Positions 44,366 through 54,102 of a stretch of 64,000 bases of DNA are shown here, piece by piece. Made by a program: the position numbers and the translations under genes. The notes below the pieces were generated by a model. It searched no databases. It worked only from the letters and a program-made list of their open reading frames with translations, and was not told the origin of the DNA. This DNA is from G963674505 sp964575975. GTDB taxonomy: Bacteria; Desulfobacterota; Desulfobacteria; Desulfobacterales; SKZT01. The stretch spans positions 79,186 through 143,185 of the forward strand of contig CAZNTU010000001.1 in assembly GCA_964575975.1 (NCBI GenBank), written 5' to 3'. The first letter of the stretch is position 1; each line of letters starts with the position of its first letter.

Positions 44366-46459
44366 TCATTTTCCCTCCAAAATTTCCCGTAGCTTCCGGG
44401 AGAGACTTTTCATGCCGAACGGTTTGGCCAGAAAGCCGACGCATCCCTTGTCTAATAGCTCCGAGGCTTGGTTGCTTATGCTGTAGCCGCTGGAAAGCAG
44501 CACCTTCACGTTCTTGTCGATCGCCTTCAATCGTTCGAAGGTCCCCCAACCGCTCAGACCGGGCATGATCATGTCTAAAATGACAAGGTCGATCTGATCG
44601 CGTTTTTTTTCGTATATCCGAACGGCTTCGCCTCCGCTTCTTGCGACAAAGACTTTGTAGCCCAGGTCGTTCAGAAGCTCCTGCGCCACTTCCAGAACCA
44701 GCTCTTCGTCGTCAACCAGCAGGATCGTCTCCGTCCCCTTGCTTAGAGATTCGTAAAAAACCTGCATCTCGACGACCTCCTCGTCGGAGGCGGGAAGATA
44801 AACGTTGAACGTGCTGCCCACGCCCGGTTCGCTGTAGACCGTTATGAAACCTCCATGGTTTCTGACGATGCCGTAAGCCGAGGCGAGCCCCAGGCCCGTC
44901 CCCCGTCCCACTTCCTTGGTGGTGAAAAAAGGGTCGAAAATTCTCGGAAGAGTGGCCTCGTCCATTCCTATTCCAGTGTCCGTCACGGAAAGTTTCACGT
45001 AATGTCCGGCCGGAACTTCGAAGGGTTTCACGTTAGATTCGGCCAGGGTTTCGTTTCTGGTCTTCAGATGGATGTTCCCTCCCTCGGGCATGGCCTGCCA
45101 AGCATTTACGCATATGTTCAGGAGCACCTGTTCCAGTTGGCTGCGATCCGCCTTGACCGCCCACAAATCGGGTTGGTAGTCGTGATGGATTCCGATTTGC
45201 TTTCGGGTTCGGCCGAACATGTCGGCAGTCTTATAGACCACTTCGTTCAAAGAGAGGGACTTTACGTCGTATTTTCCTCCTTTGGCGAAACCCAGGATTT
45301 GTTTGGTCAAACTGGCGCCGCTTTGGACGAAGTTCTCGATTTTTTTGAGCTTTTCCTTCTGCGATTCGGTAAGATCGGTCTCCATCAAAATTGAAGCGTA
45401 CCCTTGGATTCCCATCAGGAGATTGTTGAAATCGTGCGCCACGCCGCCAGCCAAGGTTCCGATGGATTCGAGTTTTTGAGCTTGGTGAAGCTGTTTCTCC
45501 AGCCTCTTTTGTTCGCTGATGTCTCTAAGTGTCGCCATGGTGCCTTCGGGTTTTCCCTCCGAATCGCGGAATATGGAGGCGCTGATGCTGACGGGTATTT
45601 TCGCTCCGTCTTTGTTATATCTTTGGGTCTCTATATTGGAGAAGCTTACGCCATCCATGTTTTTTTCGATCATCTTTTGGGTTTCCACCCAGCATTCCTC
45701 CGGAACGAAAATATCCATCCTTTTTCCCCTGCGCTCTTTCAGCGACCAGCCGAAAACCCATTCGAAGGCGGGATTGAAATACACGACCCGGCCTTTCAAA
45801 TCGTAAACGACGACAGGGTCGGGATGCGCCTCCAATACGGCCCGGTAGCGAGCTTCACTTTCAAAGCGCGCCCTTTCCGCCTTCTTTCGTTCCTCCAGTT
45901 CCATTTCAAGTCTTTTTTTGGCAAGATCCAGTTCCGCCGTTCGCTCCGCCACCCTGTTCTCCAGTTCTTCGTTGACGATTCGGAGGGCCTCCTCGGCCTT
46001 CTTGGCGTCCGAGATGTCCGCGATGGAAAAAAGGCAGCCGTCTTCCATGCGATTCTCGTCCAAAGGCCTTCCCGAAATCAGGCAAGTTTTTGTCTCGCCG
46101 CTCTTGCACGCGATTTTCATTTCGGTATCCATGGCTTTGTTCGTTTCCAGTTGATTGCGGCACCACTGTCCCTTCTCGGAGAAAAGAACATCCATGTCCT
46201 TTCCAGCCAAGTCGTCCTGCCCCCATCCCGTGATGTCGATCACCGCGTTGTTGAACCACGCGATTTTTCCGTCCCTGACAATGCAAATTCCGTGCATGGT
46301 AGCCCTCAAAATCGCGGTCAACAATGCTTGGGTATTTGTCAGTTGCTTGTGCTCTGCGGCAAGGCTCTCCGCCTTTTCCTGGATCTCCTCCAATCCAAAT
46401 ATATATTCCTGAAGCTTTCTTCTCTGCGATTCGTCGAATTTGTCCGTATGATCCGCCAT
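44366..46459 (-). CDS. hybrid PAS sensor histidine kinase with C-terminal receiver
   Basis: A 697-residue soluble sensor. Two PAS domains (ATMHGICIVRDGKIAWFNNA; HPDPVVVYDLKGRVVYFNPA), a coiled coil between them, then the kinase: phospho-His in LAGGVAHDFNNLLMGIQG near residue 341, N-box LLNICVNAWQAMPEGG, G1 VTDTGIGMDEATLPRIFDPF and G2 GRGTGLGLASAYGI. A receiver domain follows (TILLVDDEELVLEV; phospho-Asp in LVILDMIMPGLSG near 628). No membrane segment is seen. The start at 46459 (MADHTDKF) is chosen; 46495 is possible. It is encoded after the response regulator at 46518 and the membrane kinase at 46905. Confidence 0.9.
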   Translation of the reverse strand: MADHTDKFDESQRRKLQEYIFGLEEIQEKAESLAAEHKQLTNTQALLTAILRATMHGICIVRDGKIAWFNNAVIDITGWGQDDLAGKDMDVLFSEKGQWCRNQLETNKAMDTEMKIACKSGETKTCLISGRPLDENRMEDGCLFSIADISDAKKAEEALRIVNEELENRVAERTAELDLAKKRLEMELEERKKAERARFESEARYRAVLEAHPDPVVVYDLKGRVVYFNPAFEWVFGWSLKERRGKRMDIFVPEECWVETQKMIEKNMDGVSFSNIETQRYNKDGAKIPVSISASIFRDSEGKPEGTMATLRDISEQKRLEKQLHQAQKLESIGTLAGGVAHDFNNLLMGIQGYASILMETDLTESQKEKLKKIENFVQSGASLTKQILGFAKGGKYDVKSLSLNEVVYKTADMFGRTRKQIGIHHDYQPDLWAVKADRSQLEQVLLNICVNAWQAMPEGGNIHLKTRNETLAESNVKPFEVPAGHYVKLSVTDTGIGMDEATLPRIFDPFFTTKEVGRGTGLGLASAYGIVRNHGGFITVYSEPGVGSTFNVYLPASDEEVVEMQVFYESLSKGTETILLVDDEELVLEVAQELLNDLGYKVFVARSGGEAVRIYEKKRDQIDLVILDMIMPGLSGWGTFERLKAIDKNVKVLLSSGYSISNQASELLDKGCVGFLAKPFGMKSLSRKLREILEGK

Positions 46460-46517
46460 CGTTTTTTCTTTGCCAACCCGGAAAAATGGTTGCATCTGAT
46501 TAGAAACGCATTTTTTT

Positions 46518-46880
46518 CTATGATTTTTCGATCTCTTCCAATATGTCCGGAAAACTTATCGGTTTGCAGAGATACTTGTCCGCTCCCGCGTCCAATCCCG
46601 ACTTGATCTCCTCCGACTGCGCCTTCGCAGAAAGCATGACAATACGAGTATTCTTGAATTTTTCCTTGGACCTGAGCCTCTCGCATACCTGAATCCCGTT
46701 CAATTTCGGCAGCTTGACGTCCAGAAGCACCAAGTCGGGCGCGAATTCCTCCGCCTTGGAAAGAGCATCCTCTCCGTCTTCGGCGACCGCCACTTCGTAT
46801 CCCAACTTGGAAAGCTTCCTCTCCAAATAGGAACTGATCGGCACCTCGTCGTCAACAACCAGGATTTTTTTCAACACCAA
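46518..46880 (-). CDS. single-domain response regulator (CheY-like)
   Basis: A 120-residue receiver with no output domain. The acidic pocket is VVDDE at residues 8-12, the phospho-Asp is D54 in LVLLDVKLPKLNG, and the conserved Lys is K106 in LCKPIS. It lies between two histidine kinases on the same strand, 24 bases after the first, so it probably relays phosphate between them or acts by protein contact. Confidence 0.92.
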   Translation of the reverse strand: MVLKKILVVDDEVPISSYLERKLSKLGYEVAVAEDGEDALSKAEEFAPDLVLLDVKLPKLNGIQVCERLRSKEKFKNTRIVMLSAKAQSEEIKSGLDAGADKYLCKPISFPDILEEIEKS

Positions 46881-46904
46881 TTTTCAACTCCTTATTGACA
46901 AAAA

Positions 46905-49409
46905 TTATTCATGCGTGGAATTCGAATTGTCCGACGGATTTTCCTTCCGCAGGGGCAAGTACACGTAGAAAACCGTCCCCAGTCGCTCCCCTCCCGTTTC
47001 GATTGAAGGAAACAGGTTCGCGTCGAGGGGACTTTCGAAATAAATCTTGCCGCCGTGCATCTCGACGATGCCTTTGGTTATGGTCAAGCCCAGACCTGTC
47101 CCGCCGACCTTCTGGCTCATGATACTGTCGGCCTGGAAAAATTTCTCGAACACCTTGCGGCTCGCCCACTCCGGTATGCCGTAGCCGTTGTCGGCAACGA
47201 TGAAAACGATCTCGTGCTCTTTTCGCTCCGCTCTCAAAACGATTTTGCCGCCCGAGGGCGTGTATTTGATGGAATTGCCCAACAGATTTATCAGGACTTG
47301 CAAGATTCTTTTCCTGTCGATGAAAATCTCCGGAATATCCGGTTCGATCTCTTTTTCGATCGTATGTCCGAGGGCCTGTAGCAATCGCGACGCCTCCGAA
47401 ACGGCGGCATCGACGAGGGAATCGACCTGGACCGGTGCCAAGTTGAATTCTATTTTCCGGGCCTCGATTCGAGAAAGGTCCAGTAAACTTTCGACCAAAG
47501 CGGTCATCCTGGCGATGCCCTCGTTTACGATTTCAAGATCTTCGCGGGCCTCCTCGCTTATGGTTCCGGAGTATCCTTCCAGAATGCCCGAAACGCCCAG
47601 GAGCATGGCGTGAATCGGGGTTCGCAGTTCGTGGCTGGCTATGGTGACGAACTCGGATTTCATCCGGTCGACTTCGGCCACGGCCGACGCCATCCGATTG
47701 AAGGATTGCGCCAGTTGCCCTATCTCGTCGTTGGATGCCACCGCAATATTCTGGTCGTAATCCCCCCTGCTCATAGCGGCGGCGCCGGCGGTCAGGCGCC
47801 TTATCGGTCGGATAATGGTCAAGCCCAAAAGCACGGAGGCCACCAGAACGGCCAATACGGCCGCGAAGGTAATCAGCGCGAGCATAGTTCGGTTCTTGAC
47901 GGTCTGGTCCTTGATGATTTCGGCCGCTTTCGTGCTGGCGATCTTTATATTGGCCTCCTGCAACGCGATGTTTTCCTCGATATTGGCTTTCGTGACATTG
48001 GCCGCCTCGTGGAAATCGTCCACGTTGGCGCCGATCGTTACATATCCGAACCCCCTCGGGGACGCGCCGTATATTCCGGTGTGGTAGGGAACCGCCGCGT
48101 AAGTCGTCAGTTTCCACAACCCGCTCCACAGGATAAGAAAAGACCCCGCCCCCCCGTCCTCCGTCCCCCTGTGCCATCCTTGACATTGGGGCGCCGTGTC
48201 GAGAATCGCGCAATCGAGACTGATCAGTCCCGCCTCGGACTGTTCGGCCGAACCGACTTTTTTCTGGCTGAAATTCGCGAACCGGGGCAGGTTTTTTACG
48301 AACGTCTCCAAAGAAAGACCGCTTTCCTTGTAACGGTCGTAGGTCTCCTGGCTGACCCAGCCGGGAACCTCCAAACCGGTCTCCGGATCGTAGCCGCATA
48401 TGAAAAAATCCCGAGGATGGCTGATACATTGGTCCTGATCGTCCCATAGAAACGCATAGTTGCCCGACCCTCCGTCCGAAATGTCCGAAAAGCGCTCTTC
48501 GGTGGGAACCACATGGTCGGTGAACTCCATTATATGCGTATGATCCAGAGCCATGGTGGCGTAGCCGATTTTCCGGCCGTTATCGTATACCGGAGTCGCC
48601 CAGCGGACAATTCCTTCGAACCTTTTCCCGGTTGGATTCTCCTTTCCCGCATACGCGCTCTCCGGCCTTACTCGAATCCCCTCTTCCGTCTTGTACAACC
48701 ATCCCCTGACGTAAGGTCCGATCACGCGGGACACATATATTTCCCCCGCCTCCAGCTTTTCCAGAAGCCGAAAATAATCCTCCGCCCGACAATAGGTGTT
48801 CTCCATTAGGCTGACGTCCTTCAGATCGTCCGATATCTCGCCGTTTACGACCTTGATTTTTTCCATGCCGGCAAGATCGACGAACGTGATTTCCTTGTAC
48901 AAAGGACGGACTTCCGTTTGAAATTCATTGGGCGGCCTTTGCCGCCACGACGTCTTGTTTTCGGGATTCTCCCACGAAATACCCGGCTGGCTTCGAAAAT
49001 CCCGACCGTTCGGATCGTGAACCACCACCTCCTTCTTGTACATGAGAGAGGCGTCCGCGTACTTTGCGGGATCCGGCGGCATTAGCGCCATCGCGAGCAG
49101 GTCCCGGTCCCTTTCGTACAAAAAATCGGCTATTCTTGCCGCAAGGTCCATCGTCCTCACTTCGATAGCTTCGGTGGCTTTCTTGTCCAACTCCTTTACG
49201 CTGTCCTCGATGGCGCGTTTTCCAATCTGTCGGGCAGCCTCCAAGTTCTTGTCGCTTGCGTCCCAGGCGATGGACATGGCCGCCTGGCCGGTCTCGGCCA
49301 GATTTTTTCCCGCGTAATAACCAAGCACCAATAGAGGTATGATGGACAATGCAAGAAGAGAAACGAGCAATTTGGGAAATATTCCGATGGAAAAGCCGCC
49401 AGATTTCAT
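46905..49409 (-). CDS. membrane sensor histidine kinase (Cache-like sensor, HAMP)
   Basis: An 834-residue kinase. Membrane segments near residues 11-32 and 508-533 flank a ~475-residue periplasmic domain with Cache-like features (FDVSDGGSGN-type region FSDISDGGSGNYAFLWDDQD, GPYVRGWLYKTEEG). HAMP follows (IRPIRRLTAGAAAMSRGDYD), then HisKA with the phospho-His in FVTIASHELRTPIHAML near 591, N-box LINLLGNSIKYTPSGG, G1 DNGYGIPEW and G2 GGTGLGLTITKGI. The sensor may bind small organic acids or amino acids, but the ligand is unknown. It is the first gene of the three-gene phosphorelay. Confidence 0.9.
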   Translation of the reverse strand: MKSGGFSIGIFPKLLVSLLALSIIPLLVLGYYAGKNLAETGQAAMSIAWDASDKNLEAARQIGKRAIEDSVKELDKKATEAIEVRTMDLAARIADFLYERDRDLLAMALMPPDPAKYADASLMYKKEVVVHDPNGRDFRSQPGISWENPENKTSWRQRPPNEFQTEVRPLYKEITFVDLAGMEKIKVVNGEISDDLKDVSLMENTYCRAEDYFRLLEKLEAGEIYVSRVIGPYVRGWLYKTEEGIRVRPESAYAGKENPTGKRFEGIVRWATPVYDNGRKIGYATMALDHTHIMEFTDHVVPTEERFSDISDGGSGNYAFLWDDQDQCISHPRDFFICGYDPETGLEVPGWVSQETYDRYKESGLSLETFVKNLPRFANFSQKKVGSAEQSEAGLISLDCAILDTAPQCQGWHRGTEDGGAGSFLILWSGLWKLTTYAAVPYHTGIYGASPRGFGYVTIGANVDDFHEAANVTKANIEENIALQEANIKIASTKAAEIIKDQTVKNRTMLALITFAAVLAVLVASVLLGLTIIRPIRRLTAGAAAMSRGDYDQNIAVASNDEIGQLAQSFNRMASAVAEVDRMKSEFVTIASHELRTPIHAMLLGVSGILEGYSGTISEEAREDLEIVNEGIARMTALVESLLDLSRIEARKIEFNLAPVQVDSLVDAAVSEASRLLQALGHTIEKEIEPDIPEIFIDRKRILQVLINLLGNSIKYTPSGGKIVLRAERKEHEIVFIVADNGYGIPEWASRKVFEKFFQADSIMSQKVGGTGLGLTITKGIVEMHGGKIYFESPLDANLFPSIETGGERLGTVFYVYLPLRKENPSDNSNSTHE

Positions 49410-49746
49410 TGGGACTCCTGCCGATTTGTCGTTTGCCTTTTTTTGCCTTCAACCCGGTTTTAAGGACGACCTTCCGCGCAAGTCGGCTAGCCAGTAGACA
49501 TGCGGAGCAGAAGGCAGGGCAAATTCGCTCGCATGGATGCGCGTCCTTTCTTCCTCATGCAGAAAGTTCATATACCAACCGAAGCATAATGACAAGTTTT
49601 ATGATTCCGACGCAATCAAAGCGGTCGATTTCCAAAACAACATTTTTTCTTGACAAAAATTTTTCGCAATATAATAATCGCAAATTTCAGTTGACGAGAA
49701 ACAGTATCAATTCATTTCTTTCCATATGGCAAGGAGGAACTTTTCA
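49410..49746. other. divergent intergenic region between sensor kinase and rplU
   Basis: This 337-base stretch has no convincing gene. It carries the rplU promoter (49650-49678) and AAGGAGG just before rplU. The reverse-strand promoter for the phosphorelay must also lie here, but I see no clear consensus. Confidence 0.6.
49650..49678 (+). promoter_or_regulatory. sigma70-type promoter for rplU-rpmA-obgE operon
   Basis: TTGACA (49650-49655), 17 bases, AATAAT (49673-49678). The predicted start is about 60 bases before the rplU ATG. Confidence 0.7.
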
Positions 49747-50058
49747 ATGTACGCTGTAGTGGCATCTGGCGGAAAACAATACAAGGTTCGGGAAGGCGAC
49801 GTTTTGAGGGTCGAAAAGCTTCCCGTGGAAGTCGGCGGTCCGGTCACCTTCGACAAGGTCCTGCTCTATTCCGACGGAGAAAATTTGCGGATCGGGACGC
49901 CCGATTTGGACAACGCAAAGGTTTCGGGGCATGTGGTCGAACAGGGAAAGGCACGGAAAATCATCGTTTTCAAGTTCAAAAGACGAAAAGGATATCGCCG
50001 CAAACTGGGCCACCGTCAAACATTCACGGCCGTGAAAATCGACAACATCACGGTTTAG
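49747..50058 (+). CDS. rplU: 50S ribosomal protein L21
   Basis: A 103-residue bL21: MYAVVASGGKQYKVREGDV, then VSGHVVEQGKARKIIVFKFK and RRKGYRRKLGHRQTFTAVKI. AAGGAGG precedes the ATG at 49747. First gene of the operon; rpmA follows after 132 bases. Confidence 0.97.
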   Translation: MYAVVASGGKQYKVREGDVLRVEKLPVEVGGPVTFDKVLLYSDGENLRIGTPDLDNAKVSGHVVEQGKARKIIVFKFKRRKGYRRKLGHRQTFTAVKIDNITV

Positions 50059-50190
50059 GAATAGCCGATCGGGAGACCGGACGCAATACCTTCCTGACGC
50101 AAGACAGGCATTTCGAATCGGATCGGCTCGATTTTGTTTCGGCAACCAAATATATATAATCCGTAAAGCAATAGGTAGGGAGAACATACC

Positions 50191-50445
50191 ATGGCGCATA
50201 AAAAAGCGGGCGGAAGCTCCAAAAACGGTCGCGACAGCAACGCGCAACGCCGCGGGATCAAAAAATACAGCGGCAATCAAGTGAGGGCCGGCAACATTCT
50301 TGTTCGCCAGCTGGGAACGAAAATTCATCCGGGGGCAAACGTGGGCATGGGCAAAGACTACACCCTGTTCGCGCTGATCGACGGCGTCGTGGCGTACGAG
50401 CGCCAAGGCCGCGACCGGAAAAAAGTCAGCGTCTATGCAGAGTGA
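50191..50445 (+). CDS. rpmA: 50S ribosomal protein L27
   Basis: An 84-residue bL27 starting MAHKKAGGSSKNGRDSNAQR, with GNILVRQLGTKIHPGANVGM and the GKDYTLFALIDGVVAYER end. Its N-terminus begins directly at the mature MAHKK form, without the cleaved extension of Firmicutes. The stop overlaps the GTG start of obgE. Confidence 0.98.
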   Translation: MAHKKAGGSSKNGRDSNAQRRGIKKYSGNQVRAGNILVRQLGTKIHPGANVGMGKDYTLFALIDGVVAYERQGRDRKKVSVYAE

Positions 50446-51455
50446 AATTCATCGACGAAGCGATTGTTACCGTCCAGTCCGGCGACGGCGGTAAAGGGTG
50501 CGTAAGTTTCAGGAGAGAACGCTTTGTCCCCAGGGGCGGACCGGACGGAGGCGACGGGGGTAAAGGCGGAGACGTCGTCATTGTGGCGACCGACCGAAAA
50601 CGCACCCTTTATCATTTTCAATTCAAGAGAAACTTCAAGGCGGAAAGCGGCAAGGGAGGCTCCGGCGCCCAAAAGGCCGGAAGAAAAGGCGATGACCTTT
50701 TCATCGAAGTTCCCCTCGGCACCGTCGTCAGCAACCAGGAGACGGGAGAGGTCCTGCACGATTTCGTCGCGGACGGGGATTCTTTTGTAGTGGCCAAAGG
50801 CGGAAGGGGCGGTCAGGGAAACAAACGGTTCGCTACTTCCACGAATCGCACGCCGAGATTCGCTCAGCCCGGAGAACCGGGAGAGGCGCTCACGGTCAAG
50901 CTCGAACTGAAGCTGATAGCCGACGTCGGGCTGATCGGCCTTCCCAACGCGGGCAAATCCACTCTTATCAGCCGAATTTCATCGGCCCGTCCGAAAATCG
51001 CGGACTATCCCTTCACGACATTGACGCCCAACTTGGGAATGGTTTCCGTTGGAAACCGGGAGCCGTTTTGCGTGGCCGACATTCCGGGACTCATCGAAGG
51101 GGCGCACAAGGGTGCGGGACTCGGCATCCGTTTCCTGAAGCATATCGAACGGACAAGAATTCTGCTGCACTTGGTCGATGTCGCCGCGATAGACCCGGAC
51201 GCCCCCTTGAAAAATTACGAGGCGGTAAACCGCGAATTGAGGGAATACAGCGAAAAGCTCGGGGGCAGGCTTCAAATTCTCGCGCTGAACAAGATCGACA
51301 TGCCGGGAGCGAACGAGCTTGCCCGAAAATTCGAAGAAGCCTTGGACGCCGACCCGCCGAACAGAATCTCCGCGTTGAGCGGCGATGGCGTTTCCGAACT
51401 CATGAATCGCATTGCAACCTTGTTGGACAAACCGCACGATGAACCAGGAACTTAA
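50442..51455 (+). CDS. obgE: GTPase Obg/CgtA
   Basis: A 337-residue GTPase tied to 50S assembly and stress response. The Gly-rich Obg domain (GDGGKGCVSFRRERFVPRGG, GGRGGQGNKRFATSTNRTPR) precedes the G domain: GLPNAGKSTLIS, DIPGLIEGAHKGAGLG, NKIDMP. The C-terminal domain found in some Obg proteins is absent. The start is GTG at 50442, overlapping rpmA by four bases. Confidence 0.96.
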   Translation: MKFIDEAIVTVQSGDGGKGCVSFRRERFVPRGGPDGGDGGKGGDVVIVATDRKRTLYHFQFKRNFKAESGKGGSGAQKAGRKGDDLFIEVPLGTVVSNQETGEVLHDFVADGDSFVVAKGGRGGQGNKRFATSTNRTPRFAQPGEPGEALTVKLELKLIADVGLIGLPNAGKSTLISRISSARPKIADYPFTTLTPNLGMVSVGNREPFCVADIPGLIEGAHKGAGLGIRFLKHIERTRILLHLVDVAAIDPDAPLKNYEAVNRELREYSEKLGGRLQILALNKIDMPGANELARKFEEALDADPPNRISALSGDGVSELMNRIATLLDKPHDEPGT

Positions 51456-52575
51456 TCTTTTGCGCTTTCTGAACGGGGCCGCTCGCGTGGTCGTCAAAGT
51501 GGGAAGCAACGTGCTGACGGTCGACGAAGGATTGAACTTCAATCTGGTCCGCTCGTTGTCCCGCCAGATATCCACTCTGATCGAACAGGGAGTGGAGGTC
51601 ATCCTCGTATCCTCCGGCGCCATGGCTTGCGGAGTGAAAAAACTCGGCCTTCCCAAGCGTCCTTACGAAATTCCCAAACGCCAGGCCGTCGCGGCCGTCG
51701 GACAAGCCGGACTCATCATGGAATGGGAAAAGGCTTTCGAACAATACGGAAAGAAAGTCGCCCAGATTCTCTTGACCAGCGACGACTTGAATTCGCGCCG
51801 AAGATACTTGAACGCCCGAAACGCGATTCGAACCTTGCTTTCCTGGAAGGTCATTCCAATTATTAATGAAAACGACACGGTTATGGTCGAGGAAATCAAA
51901 CTGGGGGACAACGACAACCTGTCCGCCATGATTTCACTCCTCATGGACGCCGACGCGTTGTTGATCCTGACAGACATCGACGGGCTTTTCGACCGCGACC
52001 CCCGCGTAAACAAGGATGCGCGGCTCATTCCAGTCGTATCGACCGTGGGCAAGGACATCGTGAAAATGGCGGGGGATATTCCGGGAACGCTGGGCACGGG
52101 CGGAATGCTGAGCAAGGTGCAGGCCGCCAGAAAAGTCGCATCCGCCGGAATTCCCATGGCGATCGCCAACGGGAGAACCCACGACGTGTTGCTGAAACTG
52201 TTCAAGGGGGAAACCCTCGGAACGTTTTTCGTTCCGAAACAGAAGAAGCTGGCCAGCAGGAAAGGATGGATTGCCTACACCTTGAAGCCCAAGGGTCTCA
52301 TTAGGATAGACGAGGGCGCGGCCAACGCCTTGTTGAACAATGGAAAAAGCCTGCTTCCCAGCGGCGTGACGGGAGTCGAGGGCGAATTCGGGGTCGGAGA
52401 CGCGGTCGGCTTCGCGACCGAAGGAAAGGATCCGATCGGCGCGGGGCTTGTCAATTACAGTTCTTCGGAAATCAGGAAGATCATGGGGCTGAAATCGTCC
52501 AGAATCGAGGATTTGCTGGGTTACAAGCCCTACGACGAAGTGATTCACAGGGACAACCTGGTTATCACCGGATGA
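51439..52575 (+). CDS. proB: glutamate 5-kinase
   Basis: A 378-residue enzyme of proline synthesis that phosphorylates glutamate. The amino acid kinase domain (VVVKVGSNVLTVDEGLN, VILVSSGAMACGVKKLG, IPIINENDTVMVEEIKLGDN, LLILTDIDGLFDRDPR, GTGGMLSKVQAARKVASAGI) is followed by a C-terminal PUA domain (GLIRIDEGAANALLNNGKSL). The ATG lies within the end of obgE. No proA is in the window. Confidence 0.96.
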   Translation: MNQELNLLRFLNGAARVVVKVGSNVLTVDEGLNFNLVRSLSRQISTLIEQGVEVILVSSGAMACGVKKLGLPKRPYEIPKRQAVAAVGQAGLIMEWEKAFEQYGKKVAQILLTSDDLNSRRRYLNARNAIRTLLSWKVIPIINENDTVMVEEIKLGDNDNLSAMISLLMDADALLILTDIDGLFDRDPRVNKDARLIPVVSTVGKDIVKMAGDIPGTLGTGGMLSKVQAARKVASAGIPMAIANGRTHDVLLKLFKGETLGTFFVPKQKKLASRKGWIAYTLKPKGLIRIDEGAANALLNNGKSLLPSGVTGVEGEFGVGDAVGFATEGKDPIGAGLVNYSSSEIRKIMGLKSSRIEDLLGYKPYDEVIHRDNLVITG

Positions 52576-52581
52576 CGCTCG

Positions 52582-53262
52582 ATGGGTTTGCGGCCAAGAA
52601 AAATCGGAATTTTCGGAGGAACTTTCAATCCGATTCACAACGGACACTTGAGCGTGGCGCGAGAAGTCGGAAAAAGCTTCGACATGGAAAAAATTTGGCT
52701 TGTTCCCGCCTCCATACCGCCGCACAAGAAAATGAAGAACGTTGCAAGCGCGCAAGACCGACTGGAGATGATACGCATTGCGGTGGAGGGCGACGCCCTT
52801 TTCTCCGTGACGGACGTGGAATTGCTGCGAGAAGGTCCGTCCTACACCATCGACACCCTCGGCCATTTTCGTTCGATTCTGCCGAGCGATGCCGATCTAT
52901 TTTTCATAATGGGCATGGACGCCTTTCTGGATATCGAAACATGGAAATCCTACAAGGAGCTTTTCCGCGTGGCTTCATTTATTGTAATGTCGCGGCCCGG
53001 ATCGAGGGATTCGAAATGCGGCGACGCATGGAAGCCTGCCCGGGACGTGCTGACTTCGAAGGTCTCCTCCGAATACGCGTACGACCCCGGCCGAAACGCG
53101 TTTTTCCACCCGGAAAAAAAGCCGGTGTTTCTTTTCGGCGTCACGCCGGTCGATATATCCTCCACGATGATTCGGGAGAGGATCAAGCAGGGACATGAAA
53201 TAAACGGACTTGTCCCGGAAAAAGCGAAAGAATATATCAAAGCAAAAGGATTGTATATATGA
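52582..53262 (+). CDS. nadD: nicotinate-nucleotide adenylyltransferase
   Basis: A 226-residue NadD that makes deamido-NAD from NaMN and ATP. Nucleotidyltransferase motifs are KIGIFGGTFNPIHNGHL (with the HxGH signature), LVPASIPPHKK, FFIMGMDAFLDIETWKSY and the ISSTMIRERI end. The gene follows proB by six bases and overlaps rsfS by four. Confidence 0.95.
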   Translation: MGLRPRKIGIFGGTFNPIHNGHLSVAREVGKSFDMEKIWLVPASIPPHKKMKNVASAQDRLEMIRIAVEGDALFSVTDVELLREGPSYTIDTLGHFRSILPSDADLFFIMGMDAFLDIETWKSYKELFRVASFIVMSRPGSRDSKCGDAWKPARDVLTSKVSSEYAYDPGRNAFFHPEKKPVFLFGVTPVDISSTMIRERIKQGHEINGLVPEKAKEYIKAKGLYI

Positions 53263-53618
53263 CATACGAGACGGATCCGTCCCTGGATCTTTACGTAAAG
53301 GCGACTTTGGCGAAAAAAGCGTTGCATCCAGTCGTGCTGGATGTTCACGAGCTTTCGTCGGTCGCCGACATATTCATTGTCTGCGGCGGCAGATCCAGTC
53401 GGCAGGTGAAAGCCATCGCGGAGCATACCGAGATCGAACTGAAAAAGGATGGAATCAGACCCCTCAGCGTCGAGGGCATGGAAGAAGGCCACTGGGTCCT
53501 GATGGACTACGGCCACGTGATCATTCACGTCTTCTACGAGCCCGCGCGTTCCTTTTACGACTTGGAGAGCCTGTGGATCGACGCGAAACGAATCAAGACG
53601 GAAAGCATGAAAAATTAC
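53259..53618 (+). CDS. rsfS: ribosomal silencing factor RsfS (3' end in assembly gap)
   Basis: The first 120 codons of RsfS, which blocks subunit joining by binding uL14 of the 50S subunit. Family motifs are VVLDVHELSSVADIFIVCGG, RSSRQVKAIAEHTEIELKK, EGHWVLMDYGHVIIHVF and RSFYDLESLWIDAKRI. The usual protein is about 105-130 residues, so the stop is probably within or just after the run of Ns. Confidence 0.93.
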
Positions 53619-53718
53619 NNNNNNNNNNNNNNNNNNNNNNNNNNNNNNNNNNNNNNNNNNNNNNNNNNNNNNNNNNNNNNNNNNNNNNNNNNNNNNNNNN
53701 NNNNNNNNNNNNNNNNNN
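53619..53718. other. assembly gap (100 Ns)
   Basis: Exactly 100 undetermined bases, a usual placeholder for a gap of unknown length. Any apparent reading frame across it is meaningless. Confidence 1.
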
Positions 53719-54068
53719 ACCTTGTGGCGAGCGTGGGCAATACCCGCTTCATGGCGGTGAAATGCGTGGCGGGGGCCATCGAGACTTGGGAGCGGGAAAT
53801 TCTCGCGGCGGCTCGCGTCTTCGAAAAAGACTACCAGATACCGTACTGCGTGGTGTGCGACGGCAGGGACGCCCTGGTGATCGAAACCGTCACGGGAAAG
53901 AGAGTGGGCGATTCGAAGGATTCCGTTTTTTCCAGGGAAGACGCCGAAAAATTCCTGAATGGAGCAACCCTCGTCCCGCTGCCCGAAAAGCGCCGGGAGA
54001 AGGAACAGATTATTTTCCGGTCCTACGATCTCGAGAACGTTAACGTGAAACGCAATATCCAAGCGTAA
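53719..54068 (+). CDS. C-terminal part of an HsdR-N-like protein (5' end in gap)
   Basis: The frame after the gap encodes 116 residues. The stretch MAVKCVAGAIETWEREILAA, PYCVVCDGRDALVIETVTGK and a short acidic tail resemble the nuclease-like N-terminal domain of type I restriction HsdR subunits found as a stand-alone ~150-200-residue protein in deltaproteobacteria. In that family the MAVKC position matches the catalytic strand. Whether it is active cannot be seen, and the start is missing. Confidence 0.55.
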
Positions 54069-54102
54069 CCGGCAACAAGTCTTGTCGCCTCTCTATCGAT
54101 TT

